Origin: Platerodrilus igneus
Taxonomy: Eukaryota > Arthropoda > Insecta > Coleoptera > Lycidae
Reading direction: 5' to 3'
DNA length: 64,000 nucleotides
Assembly (NCBI GenBank): GCA_036346225.1
Contig: JARFIW010001104.1
Location: 9,264,001-9,328,000, forward strand
Part shown: piece by piece, positions 47,040 to 58,500 of the stretch
Layout: each line of letters begins with the position of its first letter
How positions within the stretch are numbered: the first letter of the stretch is position 1
Translations under genes and position numbers: made by a program
The notes under the pieces: model-generated
Told to the model about the DNA's origin: nothing
What the model saw: only the letters and a program-made list of their open reading frames with translations
Database searches by the model: none

Positions 47040-47400
47040 ATCTACTCGATTTCCATTTGTATAGTTTTGCACACTTAGTATAAATTAAAATTACAATAAT
47101 CTTTTCTTACGTAGAGTATTCTTTTATTCAACTCCTTAAAGTATTTTGCTCTCGGAGCCATCGTCCAGTTATAGAAATCTTTACGCTATCCGAACTCGGA
47201 GACTAAGAGACTAAATGGAGTAAAGACGACCCTACAACCATCTCATGGTGTTTATATATCCTTCTTCCCCCTTCAAAGCATGTTAAAATTCGTCAAACTT
47301 TCTATAATACAAACATTCAATTTCTACGTACACTTCCAACGGTTACCCAATTCTTAAAACTTTCCTACTAACGTACACAAGCAACTCCATCCGACACTCA
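47040..47400 (-). promoter_or_regulatory. probable LTR promoter and poly(A) signal
   Basis: On the minus strand a TATA box (GGATATATAAAC, about 47260-47248) is followed by a GC-richer stretch and then, about 125 bp on, AATAAA (about 47129-47124). This spacing fits U3-R-U5 of an LTR oriented toward the PBS-like array at 45970-46227. No matching second LTR was found. Confidence 0.35.
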
Positions 47401-48598
47401 CGCCTAACTAAACGATTTTTGTCGAATTTTAACAATCCCGTTCTTGTATATTCAACCCAACTGACAAAAGTTAATATTTAAATACGCCTCTAATGCAACC
47501 CATGTTATACCTATTTCACTCTAACCTACATGCCAAATCAACTATCCTTCTACCTTGTCTTCAAACTGTATCGTAGAACGACCAACCGCTTATCCCCTTC
47601 TAAACAACGTTCAAGCTATGCCTATGTTAACAGGTGCTATACTTATTCCACTTCTATATATACGCTCTACCATCGCCTATCTTTTACTTTGTTCTCACTC
47701 CACTAAACTTTGTATTCATCACCTAAGCCAACGAACGCTATTGTTTACCTACACCTATGTTATTTGTATCTATTCTAACTAATAATCTCTCTTTGTTTCT
47801 TCGTTTGCAAGCCGCATTTGTAACTGACAACAGCTGTTTGCAAATTCCACTTATAAATCTATTTAATTGACAGCACTAACCAACACTACCTAGAATTTTT
47901 GTTATTTGTTCAACGTTTTAATCTACCCTTCTTGACAAAATCCAAGAAAATTTCGACGATTTACGTTTGTTTATAAATTAATTATACTAGGAAAATTTCT
48001 TCAAAACATGTTTAAAAACTTCTTGTTAATATAATATAACTGCCTTTTTTGTAAACTAAACGGTTTTAAATCTTAGAAAAGCTTTTGAATCAATATCCAT
48101 CCCTATTATTTACTCTTGCTACCTACAATGGTTAAATATGTTTATAATATGAAATTTAGATGCTTGTTTCATCCACTACACGTTCTAAACGCTTTTGGAA
48201 AATATTCCTATACGCGTACATACTATTATCTCGCTTCTACTCTCATCATATCATCTTCTAGCCTTGTTTTCGAATGTTCAACCTTGTACAGTTACACAAT
48301 GTTTTATCGTATGCTACCTTTAAGAAATTATTGATTTTTACACCACTCTTATATGAAAAGCTATTATAATAATATTTGTACACGATTTGTAACCTTGCCA
48401 TCGATCTTATTATTAATTAATTATTATCCTAGTTCTAAATTGAAGCATAGACATTAAACCTACATTATCTTACCTAATTTTATACCTATTTAATTATATT
48501 GACATGTTTTAAATTCTAAATTAATTTCTACATACAAGATACCTACAAATAAATAAATGATCGACTTCAGTACACCTATCTAAGCTTAAAAATCCATA
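47401..48598. other. no gene recognised
   Basis: AT-rich, C-biased plus strand with short open frames (47555-47782, 48116-48334) that lack motifs. Confidence 0.4.
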
Positions 48599-48644
<46 letters not shown>

Positions 48645-48645
48645 T
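48599..48645. repeat. (TA)n microsatellite
   Basis: TA run with one TG interruption, directly visible. Confidence 0.95.
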
Positions 48646-48649
48646 GCTA

Positions 48650-49610
48650 TGTTAATAGGGTTATTTAAGGGTATATAAGGTCACAAGAGAGGAAAACTTC
48701 ATGTAGATATCATAAAAACCACGAAAACCAAACGTATAAATCATAAAATGTAAATAATTTGTTCATTATGCAAAAAGCAAATACATATCACACTGTATAA
48801 AATCAATAATAAGCTACAGTCAACTAAAGGAAGCACATTCAGTAGTAACCACATTCATCGAGATTCAATCATTTTAAAACATTGAAAACATCCTAAGCTC
48901 AAGATAAATACAAATTCGGCATATTTATAGCAAAATAAAGGTAAAATAAAACTTCGTTCAATCTAGATGCATTTGCGTAAGAAATATAAGTCAATAACAC
49001 ACATATAATTTATACCAGTTTGTATAGTAAACATTTAAAAGCCTGCATATTTCATAAAGTATAAAGAATTGAGGCAAAACCGTAGGTGTCGTTTGAAATG
49101 TAGGAATTGCCACATTGATTAAAACTCATAATAGATAAACAAAGTATGAACACTAAAAATTACGGCTACGTGCAGGTTCAAGCATATAGGATATAACATT
49201 TGGTAATAAATTCCAATACAAAGCTTTGATGTACGTGCAAAATCAAGCGTCTATAACAAGCAACACTTAATAAAACCCAATAGGTTGAAAATAGCACATA
49301 ATGGCAACGCCTTGGCCATGGTCTAATAACAAGATAGCGAACGGTCAACCAATACGAGCACGTGGAACAAAGTGTTTATAAAACCGGTTAGAGCCGATAA
49401 GCGAGAGCATTTCATAAACTGTAATAGTTGAAACCAAATTATTACGTGAATTTCAATTTAGTCAAAGTGACAAGTAATAGAAATTAAGAATTACAAGCGA
49501 AATAAATAATAAAAGTGCGCGTTGAAATACGAGTATAAAACTATGCCGTTAATATAAAACGTAAATCTAGATTTAATTAATATAAACAAAATTTTTACAA
49601 TTTATTTAGG
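48650..49610. other. no gene recognised
   Basis: A-rich plus strand with no coding frames or repeats recognised. Confidence 0.4.
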
Positions 49611-49612
49611 GC

Positions 49613-49770
49613 TCTAAGTATGGGAAATTAAAGTCGACACTAAGTAAGAACAAAACTATAAATTGACTCTAAGTAAGGAAACAACTATAAATCGACTGTA
49701 AGTAAGGAAACAACTATAAATCGACTCTAAGTATGGGAAATTAAAATCGACTCTAAGTACGGGAAACTAT
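49613..49770 (+). repeat. minisatellite, six units of 26-29 bp
   Basis: Units of the form CTCTAAGTAAGGAAACAAC+TATAAATCGA alternate with a shorter CTCTAAGTATGGGAAATTAAA+ATCGA version. Two adjacent long units (about 49665-49723) differ by a single base. Confidence 0.85.
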
Positions 49771-49774
49771 ATAA

Positions 49775-50543
49775 TAACGTTTAACTAAATCGAGATTAAA
49801 TCAACTATGGGAAACTAAAATTGAAACTAAATTTACTCCAAAGACAGAGTTAGTACTTCAAAAACAACTCCAAGTTGCTGATAAATATTTTTGAAGTATT
49901 GGGAGCACGCCAAACTGAAGGTTAACTACAGAACGATCAACCGATTTGCATCAGGAAGTTCTAATACGAAGTTACAGCAGGAACAAAAGGTCAGAATCAT
50001 CTTTTAAATTTATAGTATGATACTTTTATTATTTTAAATATTAGACTAGCCTAAAAATTGCATGTAATTTGAATATTTGCGTAAAAGGTCAACAAAATTT
50101 TAGTTGGTACGAAAAGGTACTTTTTAAAAAGGGAAATAGTTGTTTGAACGTTCAAAGAAATATTCATGGTAAATTACAATTTTTTTGCTGGTTTAGTTGA
50201 CATTAAAAAGGTGTAAAGAGGGTTATAATCTTTGTAATGAACAAATTTGATAGAAATATTTATTTTGATTTAAAACTTCTGTAAAGAGTAAATTGTAAAT
50301 TTTCTTTGCCTATTATATGAATTTTGGTGAATTTCGCTTGCATTATTATGCAAGTATATGGAGTGTTAGACGGGAGTGGGTAAAAATTCTCTGTTTTCAT
50401 ATCGTCGTTCACTCTGTGCGGGGTATCACTGAGCTAGTTGGGGCATAAAAATTAATTGTGTTAAACTTAAATTATTTTAGACAGAGAGGTAGCGATCAGC
50501 AAACAATTGGTCGTTATACATCTGGCGAGGGACAATATCATTG

Positions 50544-50545
<2 letters not shown>
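49775..50545. other. no gene recognised
   Basis: AT-rich. No frames or repeats beyond short A/T runs. Confidence 0.4.

Positions 50546-50547
<2 letters not shown>

Positions 50548-50577
<30 letters not shown>
50548..50577. repeat. (TA)n microsatellite
   Basis: TA run, directly visible. Confidence 0.95.
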
Positions 50578-50670
50578 CAATTAATAAGATAAAATAATAA
50601 CTTAGACCTTTATGCAAAGCCCAAATAATCATTTCAAATCGAGCTAGTAATTGAAAAAAGGAAAATATAA

Positions 50671-50743
50671 GTTCTTGGTCAGGACTTGAACCTGCATCTC
50701 AGTTTTGCCGGAACTGTGCGTTTACCAATTACGCCACCGAGAC
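50671..50743 (-). tRNA. tRNA-like sequence, probable SINE head or pseudo-tRNA
   Basis: Exactly 73 nt on the minus strand fold as a tRNA. The D stem GCGT/ACGC is perfect, box A is TGGCGTAATTGG, and the anticodon stem CAGTT/AACTG (perfect) encloses the loop CCGGCAA, which would give anticodon GGC. The T arm is GCAGG-TTCAAGT-CCTGA with one mismatch, and box B is GGTTCAAGTCC. The acceptor stem (GTCTCGG with CCAAGAA) pairs at only five of seven positions. Eukaryotes rarely use GGC for alanine, and the weak acceptor argues against a working gene. It has a different sequence from the SINE heads at 25187 and 55770. Confidence 0.55.
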
Positions 50744-50935
50744 CGATGATTATAATTGGGAAATTTACAAATTCAGATCGTGTACAGAACTATATATAAA
50801 CCTAACTTTCAATTACGTTTAGCATTTTTGTCAATCATATCTGACATTGTCAAATTTTTACTTATGTCAGATATAGACAGGAAGCAACGCTCACAATTAC
50901 GGCTATAAGCCAAGTATTAAATATATAACTACCAT

Positions 50936-52386
50936 AAGAAATGTTTCGCAACTGAGACAAAATATCTAAACGTCTGCATGGGCGAAAATTGTGTTTAGGT
51001 TAGGTTACTGTTAGGAATGTTTTAATACTAAGAAAAATTTCCAAACGGGCACATGAGCGAAAATAGTGTTGGGGTAAGGTTACTGATAGGAATGTTATAC
51101 TACTAAGAAAAAATACCCAAGTTGGCACAGGTGCGAAAATAGTTTTGAGATAAGGTTACTCCTAAAAATGTTTTACTGCTAAGAAGCTATACTCTAATGG
51201 GTACACGTGCGAAAGCAGTATTGTGGCTAGGTTACCGTTAGAAATGTTTTATTACTAAGACAAAATATCCCCTAAGGTGTATGGGAGAAAATAGTGTTAA
51301 GGTTCGACTACCGTTAGAAATGTTTTACTATTGAGACAAAGTAGCGAAACGGATGAATGGGCGAAAAATGTGTTTAGGGTATGTTACTGGTAAGGATGTT
51401 TTAATACTAAGAAACTACACACGAACGGGTATATGTGCGAGAATAGCGTTGAGGTTGCGTTACTGGTAGGAGTGTTGTAAGAGTAAAAAATACTAAAAAA
51501 ATTTTCAAACCGGTTCATGGGCGGAAACCGTGTCGAGGTGAGGTTTCTGTTAAGAATGTTTTATTAATAAGAAAGTATACTCAAACGGGCAAATATGCTA
51601 ATAAAATGTTGATGTTAGGGTATCTTTTTTAATGTATACCTACTAAGAAAAAGTACCCAAACACGAAAATGGTGTTGAGGTTTGGCTACCGTTAGAAATG
51701 TTGGGCGAAAATAATGTTAAAATAAGGTTACTATTAGGAATGTTCTACTACTAAGAAGAAATACTCAAACGGGCACATGTGCAAAAATAGTGTTCAGGTA
51801 AGGTTGCTGTTAGGAATGTGTTACTACTAAAAAGCTATACTCTACATAGTGCTTGTGCAAAAATAGTTTTGAGATTGAGTTACCGTTAGGAATGTTTTAT
51901 TACTAAGACAAAATATCCCCTAAGGTACATGGCCAAAAATAGTGTTGAGGTTAGGCTACCGTCAGAAATGTTTCACTTCTGAGACAAAATATCGAAACGT
52001 CTGAATGGGTGTTTAGGTTAGGTTAGTGTTCGATATGTTGTAATACTAAGAAAAATTTTCAAACGGGCACATTTGCGAAAATAGTGTTTTGGTAAGGTTA
52101 CTGTTAGCAAAGTTTTACTGCTAAGAAAAAATACCCAGCAGTCGCATATGTGAAAATAGTGTTGAGGTAGGGATACTGTTAGGAGTGTTTTACTACTAAG
52201 AAAAAGTACCCAAGCCGGCACAGGTGCGAAAATAGTTTTGAGATAAGGTTACTCTTAGGAATGTTCTACTGCTAAGAAACTATACTCGAACGGGTACACG
52301 TGCGAAAATAGTATTGTGGCTAGGTTATCGTTAGAAATGTTTTATTACTAATACAAAATATTCCCTGAGGTGTATGGGAGAAAATA
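50936..52386 (-). repeat. satellite-like array, ~20 monomers of ~75 bp, with higher-order structure
   Basis: Tandem monomers typified on the plus strand by GAATGTTTTACTACTAAGAA, then AAATACCCAAACGGGCACAT, GTGCGAAAATAGTGTTGAGG and TTAGGTTACTGTTAG. Most are 74-77 bp. Two near 51650-51750 are shortened and one near 51480 is lengthened. At least five monomer types differ at the middle block (for example TATCGAAACGTCTGAATGG, CTATACTCTAATGGGTACACG, TATCCCCTAAGGTGTATGGG), and the same order recurs at about 51110-51300 and 52230-52390. The strand is given as minus because a minus-strand PBS directly adjoins the high-coordinate end. Confidence 0.9.
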
Positions 52387-52397
52387 GTTGGGCGCCA
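52387..52397 (-). promoter_or_regulatory. PBS-like sequence at the end of the array
   Basis: On the minus strand TGGCGCCCAAC, the first eleven bases of the tRNA-Lys PBS, joins without a gap to TATTTTC of the first satellite monomer (minus-strand order). Upstream of it in this orientation is CGTAACAGATATT, which could be an LTR end. Confidence 0.6.
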
Positions 52398-52937
52398 AAT
52401 ATCTGTTACGTGTAAATTTAACACTAACGGTCTAAAACGTAACAGAAACGATTTTGCCAACTAGCTCTAGTGGCAATAGGGTGGTTTCAATGGAAGCAAA
52501 AGGAGTTCTTTCAGGGGCGTATTACTTTTAACACGCGAAAATTATCCGGAAAAAAATCTTTGAGCTCTGTTCAAAACAATTTTGAGTGCCAACTCACCTG
52601 ATACTTTTGTCTTTGAGCTTTGTAACCGGCAATTTTTAATAGTTTAACCTTTTCCGCTTTACCAAATTTGTAAATACATTTCTGCAACTACTATCTTTTG
52701 TTTTATATTTATTAACTCGTCGGTATTACTTTAAAAGTAGATAATTTGAAGATTGATTTTCATTAATAAATTACTGTCCAACTTATGGAAAATCATGAAC
52801 AGCTCGCAATTAATTAGTAGATATAAATTTTGTTCCTTATGTGGATATACGAGTCGAGTTGATAGGCGATAAGCGGTTGGAATAACAACAATTTTATATC
52901 TACAGACTGGGAGTTGTAGTTTGTCCTTTGTTACTAT
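52398..52937 (-). other. possible LTR upstream of the array PBS
   Basis: If the PBS at 52387-52397 is real, an LTR should occupy this side. The region contains an inverted TGTTACG...CGTAACA pair only 41 bp apart (about 52412-52451). I could not find a second LTR or define the outer end. Confidence 0.25.
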
Positions 52938-53135
52938 ATGTTAATTACGTTACGTTGTTAGTTTCGTGTTGAGTTCCTAGATGTTAATTACGTTACGTTG
53001 TTAGTTTTCGTGCTTGGTTTCTATGTAGATATTACGTTCAAAATACTGTTTCCTTGTGGCTTTATTAATTGTGTTTGGAGTTTCGTGTTTGGTTCCGAGA
53101 TATTACGTTAAAAATACTGTTTACTTGTTGCTTTG
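52938..53135 (+). repeat. minisatellite-like nested repeats
   Basis: Two adjacent 44-bp units (52938-52981, 52982-53025) begin TATGTTAATTACGTTACGTT. Then two units begin AGATATTACGTT-AAAATACTGTTT (53027-53097, 53098-53135). A GTTTCGTGTTTGGTTCC-like segment is common to three of them. Confidence 0.75.
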
Positions 53136-53139
53136 AAAA

Positions 53140-54430
53140 ACTGTGACTTAATGGTATTCGCTGTCTTTACTATAATGTTTATTATGCTGTGGTTTGTTTA
53201 CAATAATTTCTATACGACATTTGCAATTGCAACATTGTACTAAAGATATGTCTGAGTTCGTCGATGTTTCTAGTTCTATTAATAAATCTTTAAATAATTA
53301 AAAAAAATTGAAATCAGCATGTTGCTATTTTATTAGCTAGAATGGGTAGCAGGAATTCGCGGAAATGATTGAACCCATTATAGATATCCTGATACCACTT
53401 GCATAAACTATTAAAATGATAAGATTAAAATTCGCGTATTTAAATAAAATCGCATCAATCTATATTTGGATTAAACCGTTTTGAGCTTTATTAGTGAATC
53501 TCGTTATCATGAAATCCATATTTGTAAAAGAAACTCGAACTGAGTTACAATTTCCTGCAAGTATTCCCTCAAGGCGTGGTAATAAAAAGAAAATAGCAAT
53601 ATCCATTATTCTTACTATATGTTTTATTGTTTCTTGGTGTATGGAAACCGCATGTTTGGGTATTATGTCTCTTTTTAGTTATACAGTTCCATCAGCCTGA
53701 TAATGTCTGCTGCTAACACCAGTGAAATACGTAGGTGTAATTAGTGTAAAGTGTAAAGAATTCCATCAACACCCTCACAATCAAGGGTGAAGTGCTTCGC
53801 TAGTGCAGGACCTCGTGAATCCCACACTTCAGTTGCAAGGAGGCGTTGCGGAAGGACTTTTTGTAAGTTGAACTATTTCTTACTTGTTATTACTTTAAAT
53901 ATCTATCCGTTTGTTTTGCCATATCTTCGTCGTTCTGATACCTTTCCCAATAGACTTGCCTGCGATTAAGAAAAAAAAAAGAAAGAAAAAAAATCAATAC
54001 TGCTGAATTACTCATATCAATTATGTCTTATCTATTTATCTTTTGTTAATATTTTGTCTGATTTATGTTTAATTGGTGTGTGAGGAAACGTTTCTGCTAC
54101 TCCCCAATATTACCTCACTCTGTACTAAAAATTTTTGTATTGTTTTTACAGTTGTTATATTATATAGATTATCTAAACAGTTTTTTTTTACATTCTACAA
54201 AGTACTGAATAACTTAGAATTTTCATTGCTGTTATGCTTTTTCTTTATTTCAGGTTTGCAGGACTAATCTTTTTTATTGCAGGTTTACCATTCTAATTTC
54301 TTTTATTGCAGGTACTGTTACTAACTCCTTACCGCCACATACATCATAGGTCAGTCGGCTTTCTGCAACCCCCCCTACTCTCCGATTGAGCCGGGTCATT
54401 TCTTTGGCTTTCTTGGTGTTACGTAGCATA
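53140..54430. other. no gene; possible LTR toward its end
   Basis: Short frames (53494-53700, 53787-53969, 54073-54267) without recognisable motifs. The last ~350 bp, from TGTGAGGAAACG near 54079 to the PBS at 54435, could be an LTR. It contains a 28-bp imperfect tandem repeat (CTTTTATTGCAGGT at about 54269 and 54301). Confidence 0.3.
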
Positions 54431-54434
54431 AATT

Positions 54435-54450
54435 TGGCGCCCAACGTGAC
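54435..54450 (+). promoter_or_regulatory. tRNA-Lys-type PBS of a Gypsy remnant
   Basis: TGGCGCCCAACGTGAC, identical to the classic tRNA-Lys PBS over its first 14 bases, following GTTACGTAGCATAAAT as a possible LTR end. About 165 bp downstream comes an integrase C-terminus rather than gag, so the element has a large internal deletion or two elements are juxtaposed. Confidence 0.7.
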
Positions 54451-54599
54451 TGCCACGAAAAAAAGTAACAGCTTTAATTAGATGGTGAATTATCTACGAC
54501 TAAAGGATTATTATTTCAGACTTTACATGTTGAACCCTGTTTACATAGACTTATTCTGTAAACTTTGGTTGAGAAATTATTTTAGAAGATACACCTTAT

Positions 54600-54960
54600 G
54601 GAGACAGAGTAGTGTCAGAAAATTTAACGGACATTCAGTTGACAGATAGGAAACCATTTATCCAAACAGGATCCACAACTAGAAATGATATATCAAGACA
54701 TCGAAAAATTTTGAAATTGCATATCAGAAATCAAAACATGATTATGATTTGCGACCGAGGGAAGTTAGTTATTCAGTTGAAAATAAAGTTTGGAAAAAAA
54801 AGTTTGCTATTTCAGATGCAGCTGAATACATCAATAATAAATTGCACCTAATTTTGTGGGGCCATTGACAATTGTGAATAAAGTTTCGGCAATTACGTAT
54901 GAATTAGAGGATACGAGTCAATCCCGAGGAATTGACTACGACTTTAGTCGACTAACATAT
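54600..54960 (+). pseudogene. Gypsy integrase C-terminal region, broken
   Basis: Integrase inserts element cDNA into the host genome. Read across two frameshifts this segment shows LTDRKPFIQ, then HDYDLRPREVSYSVENKVW (about 54734-54790), then APNFVGPLTIVNKVSAITYELEDT (about 54845-54915, one frame). The last is the C-terminal chromatin- or DNA-binding segment pattern of Gypsy integrases (K-x-xPKF-GP...YELED). No catalytic core or other pol parts precede it. Confidence 0.7.
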
Positions 54961-55654
54961 ATACTTACAATATTTGTTTACTTTAGTTTCTTTAAATAAA
55001 TTTGATTTAAGAAATATGCGTTAGTAAGGTTAGTTAATTTTTTTACAATAGCTAAACTTCTCGGATTGGACAAACACATAGGACAGTTTACTTACTTTAG
55101 GAACATTAACGTGGACGCCACGTGTTTTCTTTTTCACGTGTCTTGACAATTATTCTTGAAGGCACTTTCTTTCTATCGCGTTATTAACCTGTCTATAATG
55201 GGCCTACCGCTTAATTTTTTGCAAAGTCACTTGACAACACCAACCTACCCTTCCTTGGCTGTTCACCCTCGGTCCTTTCCTAAAAAAGAAGGTTTCCAAC
55301 TACGTCTGTTAGTTTTATTTGTTCGACTAGACAGGACCTCTTTTTCTACGTTGACAATACTTGTCTCTATCTTCTGCTCTATCTTTCAACATCTGCTACT
55401 TCGCAATTTTTCGTTTCACTGACTTTGGGTTTGATACTAGGGTCACGATAGTGGTTCGGCCCATTGCCATCGCAAGAGTTCCTTCTATTAGATTACAGGG
55501 GAGGTCTTAATGTTAGACCTTCCCTGACAGGTTTTTTAATTGGTGTGATACTTCCTTAGTGGGGGGGGGGGGTACATGAAACTGGAAAAAGGAGGTTGAT
55601 TTGCGAATCAACTTTATGCATGATTGTTCGTTCGTAAATTATACTCACAGGGTT
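54961..55654. other. no gene recognised; poly-G tract
   Basis: Contains an 88-residue open frame at 55156-55422 with no motif and a twelve-G run at 55561-55572. The segment just before it, CTTAATGTTAGACCTTCCCT and on, may be the 3' LTR of the Gypsy remnant, but this is unproven. Confidence 0.35.
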
Positions 55655-55817
55655 AATCAAGGTAGAAATCTTTAACGTGCGTGACAACTCTTACGCACGA
55701 GACCTACATTTTACCTTCACACAACGCCTAACATTTTTTAAGCGACCCGTGTCGAGAATCAAATCCGCAATATTGAGCTTAGTCACACGCGAACCAACTA
55801 AACCACGGTGCGCCCCT
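55655..55817 (-). mobile_element. tRNA-derived SINE, copy 2
   Basis: Minus-strand head with box A TGGTTTAGTTGG and a decayed box B (GGATTTGATTCT), followed by the body GGTAAAATGTAGGTCTCGTG and GTCACGCACGTTAAAGAT. It matches copy 1 at 25075-25257 throughout. It is more decayed than copy 1. Confidence 0.7.
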
Positions 55818-58500
55818 TATTATTATCAATATTCACCAATTATGTAATACAAAGTGGAATATAATGTTAATAAAATGGAAACCAGCAATTAAAAAGACTT
55901 ACAATTGTTTGACTTCAACAAGGCTCTGTCGACCTCTACGGCGCAAGCATTCCAACTCCAGGTCACTTTCACAATTATCTTCGCGCTTTTACGCGCGTTC
56001 AGACATCTGTTCACGGACAGTTCCGTATCTTTTACTACCCGATTTAGAACTTCATCCGCACATCGATGGCTGCTTGTTAATCGACTTTGAAGCTCTGTGC
56101 TGTTGGGTCTCAAATAACTGAAAATAAACTTTCCTCCTTTACAATCTATTGGTTTTATAAGTTTTTGTCCCATGCTATTTTTGGTTCTCACGGGATATTA
56201 CGTCTAGCTGCTCGATTTTCGAGGTCAATGTAGTTCTATTTATGTGACCGGCCATATTGTTCTCAAACTTTTATATTAAATACCAAATGCGACATTATTT
56301 GTTTGCGTTCGCAATAGATTTTTATTGTGATTTATTGTGGTTGTAGGATGTGTCGGTCCAATTCCATTTTTTAAAGGTTTGTTTTTAACTCATGTGTGCG
56401 TGTGTAAAAATAAACTTTGCTATACCCGGTGATTTATGGAGATCTATTTGTATTTTTCTAAATTTAATACAAAGAGTGTAAAGTCCCATTCTTCATTACC
56501 ATTTATACTAAATATATTAAGTGTTTTACTGTTTACTTCTGTATAATAATTTAATATTAACATTGAGATAGCCACGTTATTAATATAAACTATCAAAGCT
56601 TCTATAAATTTTTCGTCCTGAAATTAATAAATTCTTTTCTACTACTTACTGTTGATTTATGTATTGCGCTAGTGTTACATAATATTACTGGTTTTGTAGT
56701 TCTATTTATCGTTTGACTGTGGTCTAGTAACATTTTAAACGAATCGAGTTTTAGTCTTCTTTCTGGAATCACTGATGTGTTTTATTAATTTATCTGTGAC
56801 GTCGTTTAACTTGTTAGTTATAGAGAAATATTTTATCATTTATACAAAACTATTTTAACAAATTTTCCTATATCTGTGGGTAAGCGTTTCACGTATGTAT
56901 TGTATACTTTTGAATTTTTAATTTAATTATCCAGACCACTGAAGATGACCGCTAGCATAGAAAGTGCTATAATGCATTACCTATAAACATTTTAATTAAA
57001 AATATTTACAGCACCAACGCGCTTTAATTACTGTAAATAAGAACAAAAGTAAAACTCTTAAAAATATGTTTCCTAGTTTACATTTTGTCGGCTGTCTAAG
57101 ACCATCGATATACGATACTACGAGCGTAAGGTTCATCTAAAGCCACTACGTGCAGAAAACACTTAAAATGTAAATGTCTCCATCCACAAGTTTGTGCTTT
57201 GCAATATAAGACGTTGCATTACCGTTGCGATATATATCAAGTTTATTACCAACTGCATAAAACTTCTGTTTGGAGAAAATTGATTTTGGGTAAAAGAAAT
57301 GTAAATTAATGCTCTCAATTAGCAAATTAATTGCCAATTATGGCACTGCATAACATCAAATATAGTGTTTTGCTTTTCATAACGCTTTAATGTTCATCAA
57401 TGTGATTTTGCTGATGTAGCTGTAACATTAATTAATGCAAAATGCTTATTACAAGGCATCGATCATTACCAAAAGTGCTTTTGGCAATAAGCAAAAGCAT
57501 TGACTTGATTTTGGATGTTACTTTGAATTTTAGGTCAACCAAACTTTACGTATATTAATCAGCAATCAACCATTTCTAAAGACCCTTATTAAAATTGTAA
57601 AGTTACTGATTTTGGTGGTTTAAAAGTGGCATTAATGTCTTTCAAAAACATCAGAATCTTTAACCCGGTAACAGTGAGGTGAGATTCTTGTAAGAATTGG
57701 ACTCCGATATCTATAAAGTTTAAAACCAAACCCAACTATTTCTATTGTAAGTACACGCTTAGGTAAACTAAAACAAGCCATTTGGTTCCGTGTAAGTAGT
57801 GTAACGGACCGTCACATACTCTACCAGATCAATGCATTCGCCACCACGGAACGCCAAAGATAATTGATAGCCAACATGTGGCGTGACATCTACAGACAGA
57901 CTTGAATGACAGTTTACAAGAGGTTGCATTTAAGAACTATATTAAGCTTACAATAGGAACCTTCTAGATATTATTTTCTTAATTCTAGTACGTTCCAGAA
58001 TTATATAATTAAATATATAAATTGCCCGTTAAGGGGTTTGAAACTTAGTTCTAGTTCAAGCTTTGATTACAGTACTAGTTTTTTATTCGAGTCCTGATCT
58101 ATAAAAACGTAATTTGAAATAAATTAGTGGTTACATACTCTTAAAATAAATAAACTGATGTGATATAAATTATTGTTTTGATCGGTATAAATTAACACTT
58201 AATGCTTTGATTGTTAAATATAGTGCTTCGACAGTAATTAGAAAGAATAGCATTGTAGCTTTTAAGAAGTTAGTATTTGTACTGTTAGCGATCAGCTAGG
58301 AAAAAAATGTCGTAAGTTCTTTAGAGCTTCACTGCAACTACGAGCAGTTAAAAAGGCGTGTGTAATCATTTGATAATTAAGAACTATCGCTATTGTAAAC
58401 GAGTTTTCGTTTTACTGGTCTCAGGTATGTACGGTTGTACTGAAAAAGACGTTTAAACGGTTTTCTTTCGGATGCCCATCATTCGTAGTCAACACAGAAA
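55818..58500. other. no gene recognised
   Basis: About 2.7 kb. It includes a 100-residue minus-strand open frame at 55889-56191 in a GC-richer patch, without a family I recognise (discussed in the findings), and short repeats such as CTATTTATTG. The region just before 58500 should be the leader of the Gypsy remnant, but no PBS was found. Confidence 0.4.

Noticed and set aside
51960..52015. A second hammerhead in the type-1 satellite monomer (CTGAGACAAAATATCGAAACGTC)
   Set aside because: It has GAAAC and GTC, but the first box is CTGAGAC instead of CTGATGA and stem II would be 2 bp. Other monomers do not keep the boxes.
50936..52386. Telomere-like TTAGG repeats within the satellite monomers
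   Set aside because: TTAGGTTAGGTTA occurs once per monomer at best and is embedded in a 75-bp unit. There is no run of pure TTAGG, so this is not telomeric DNA.
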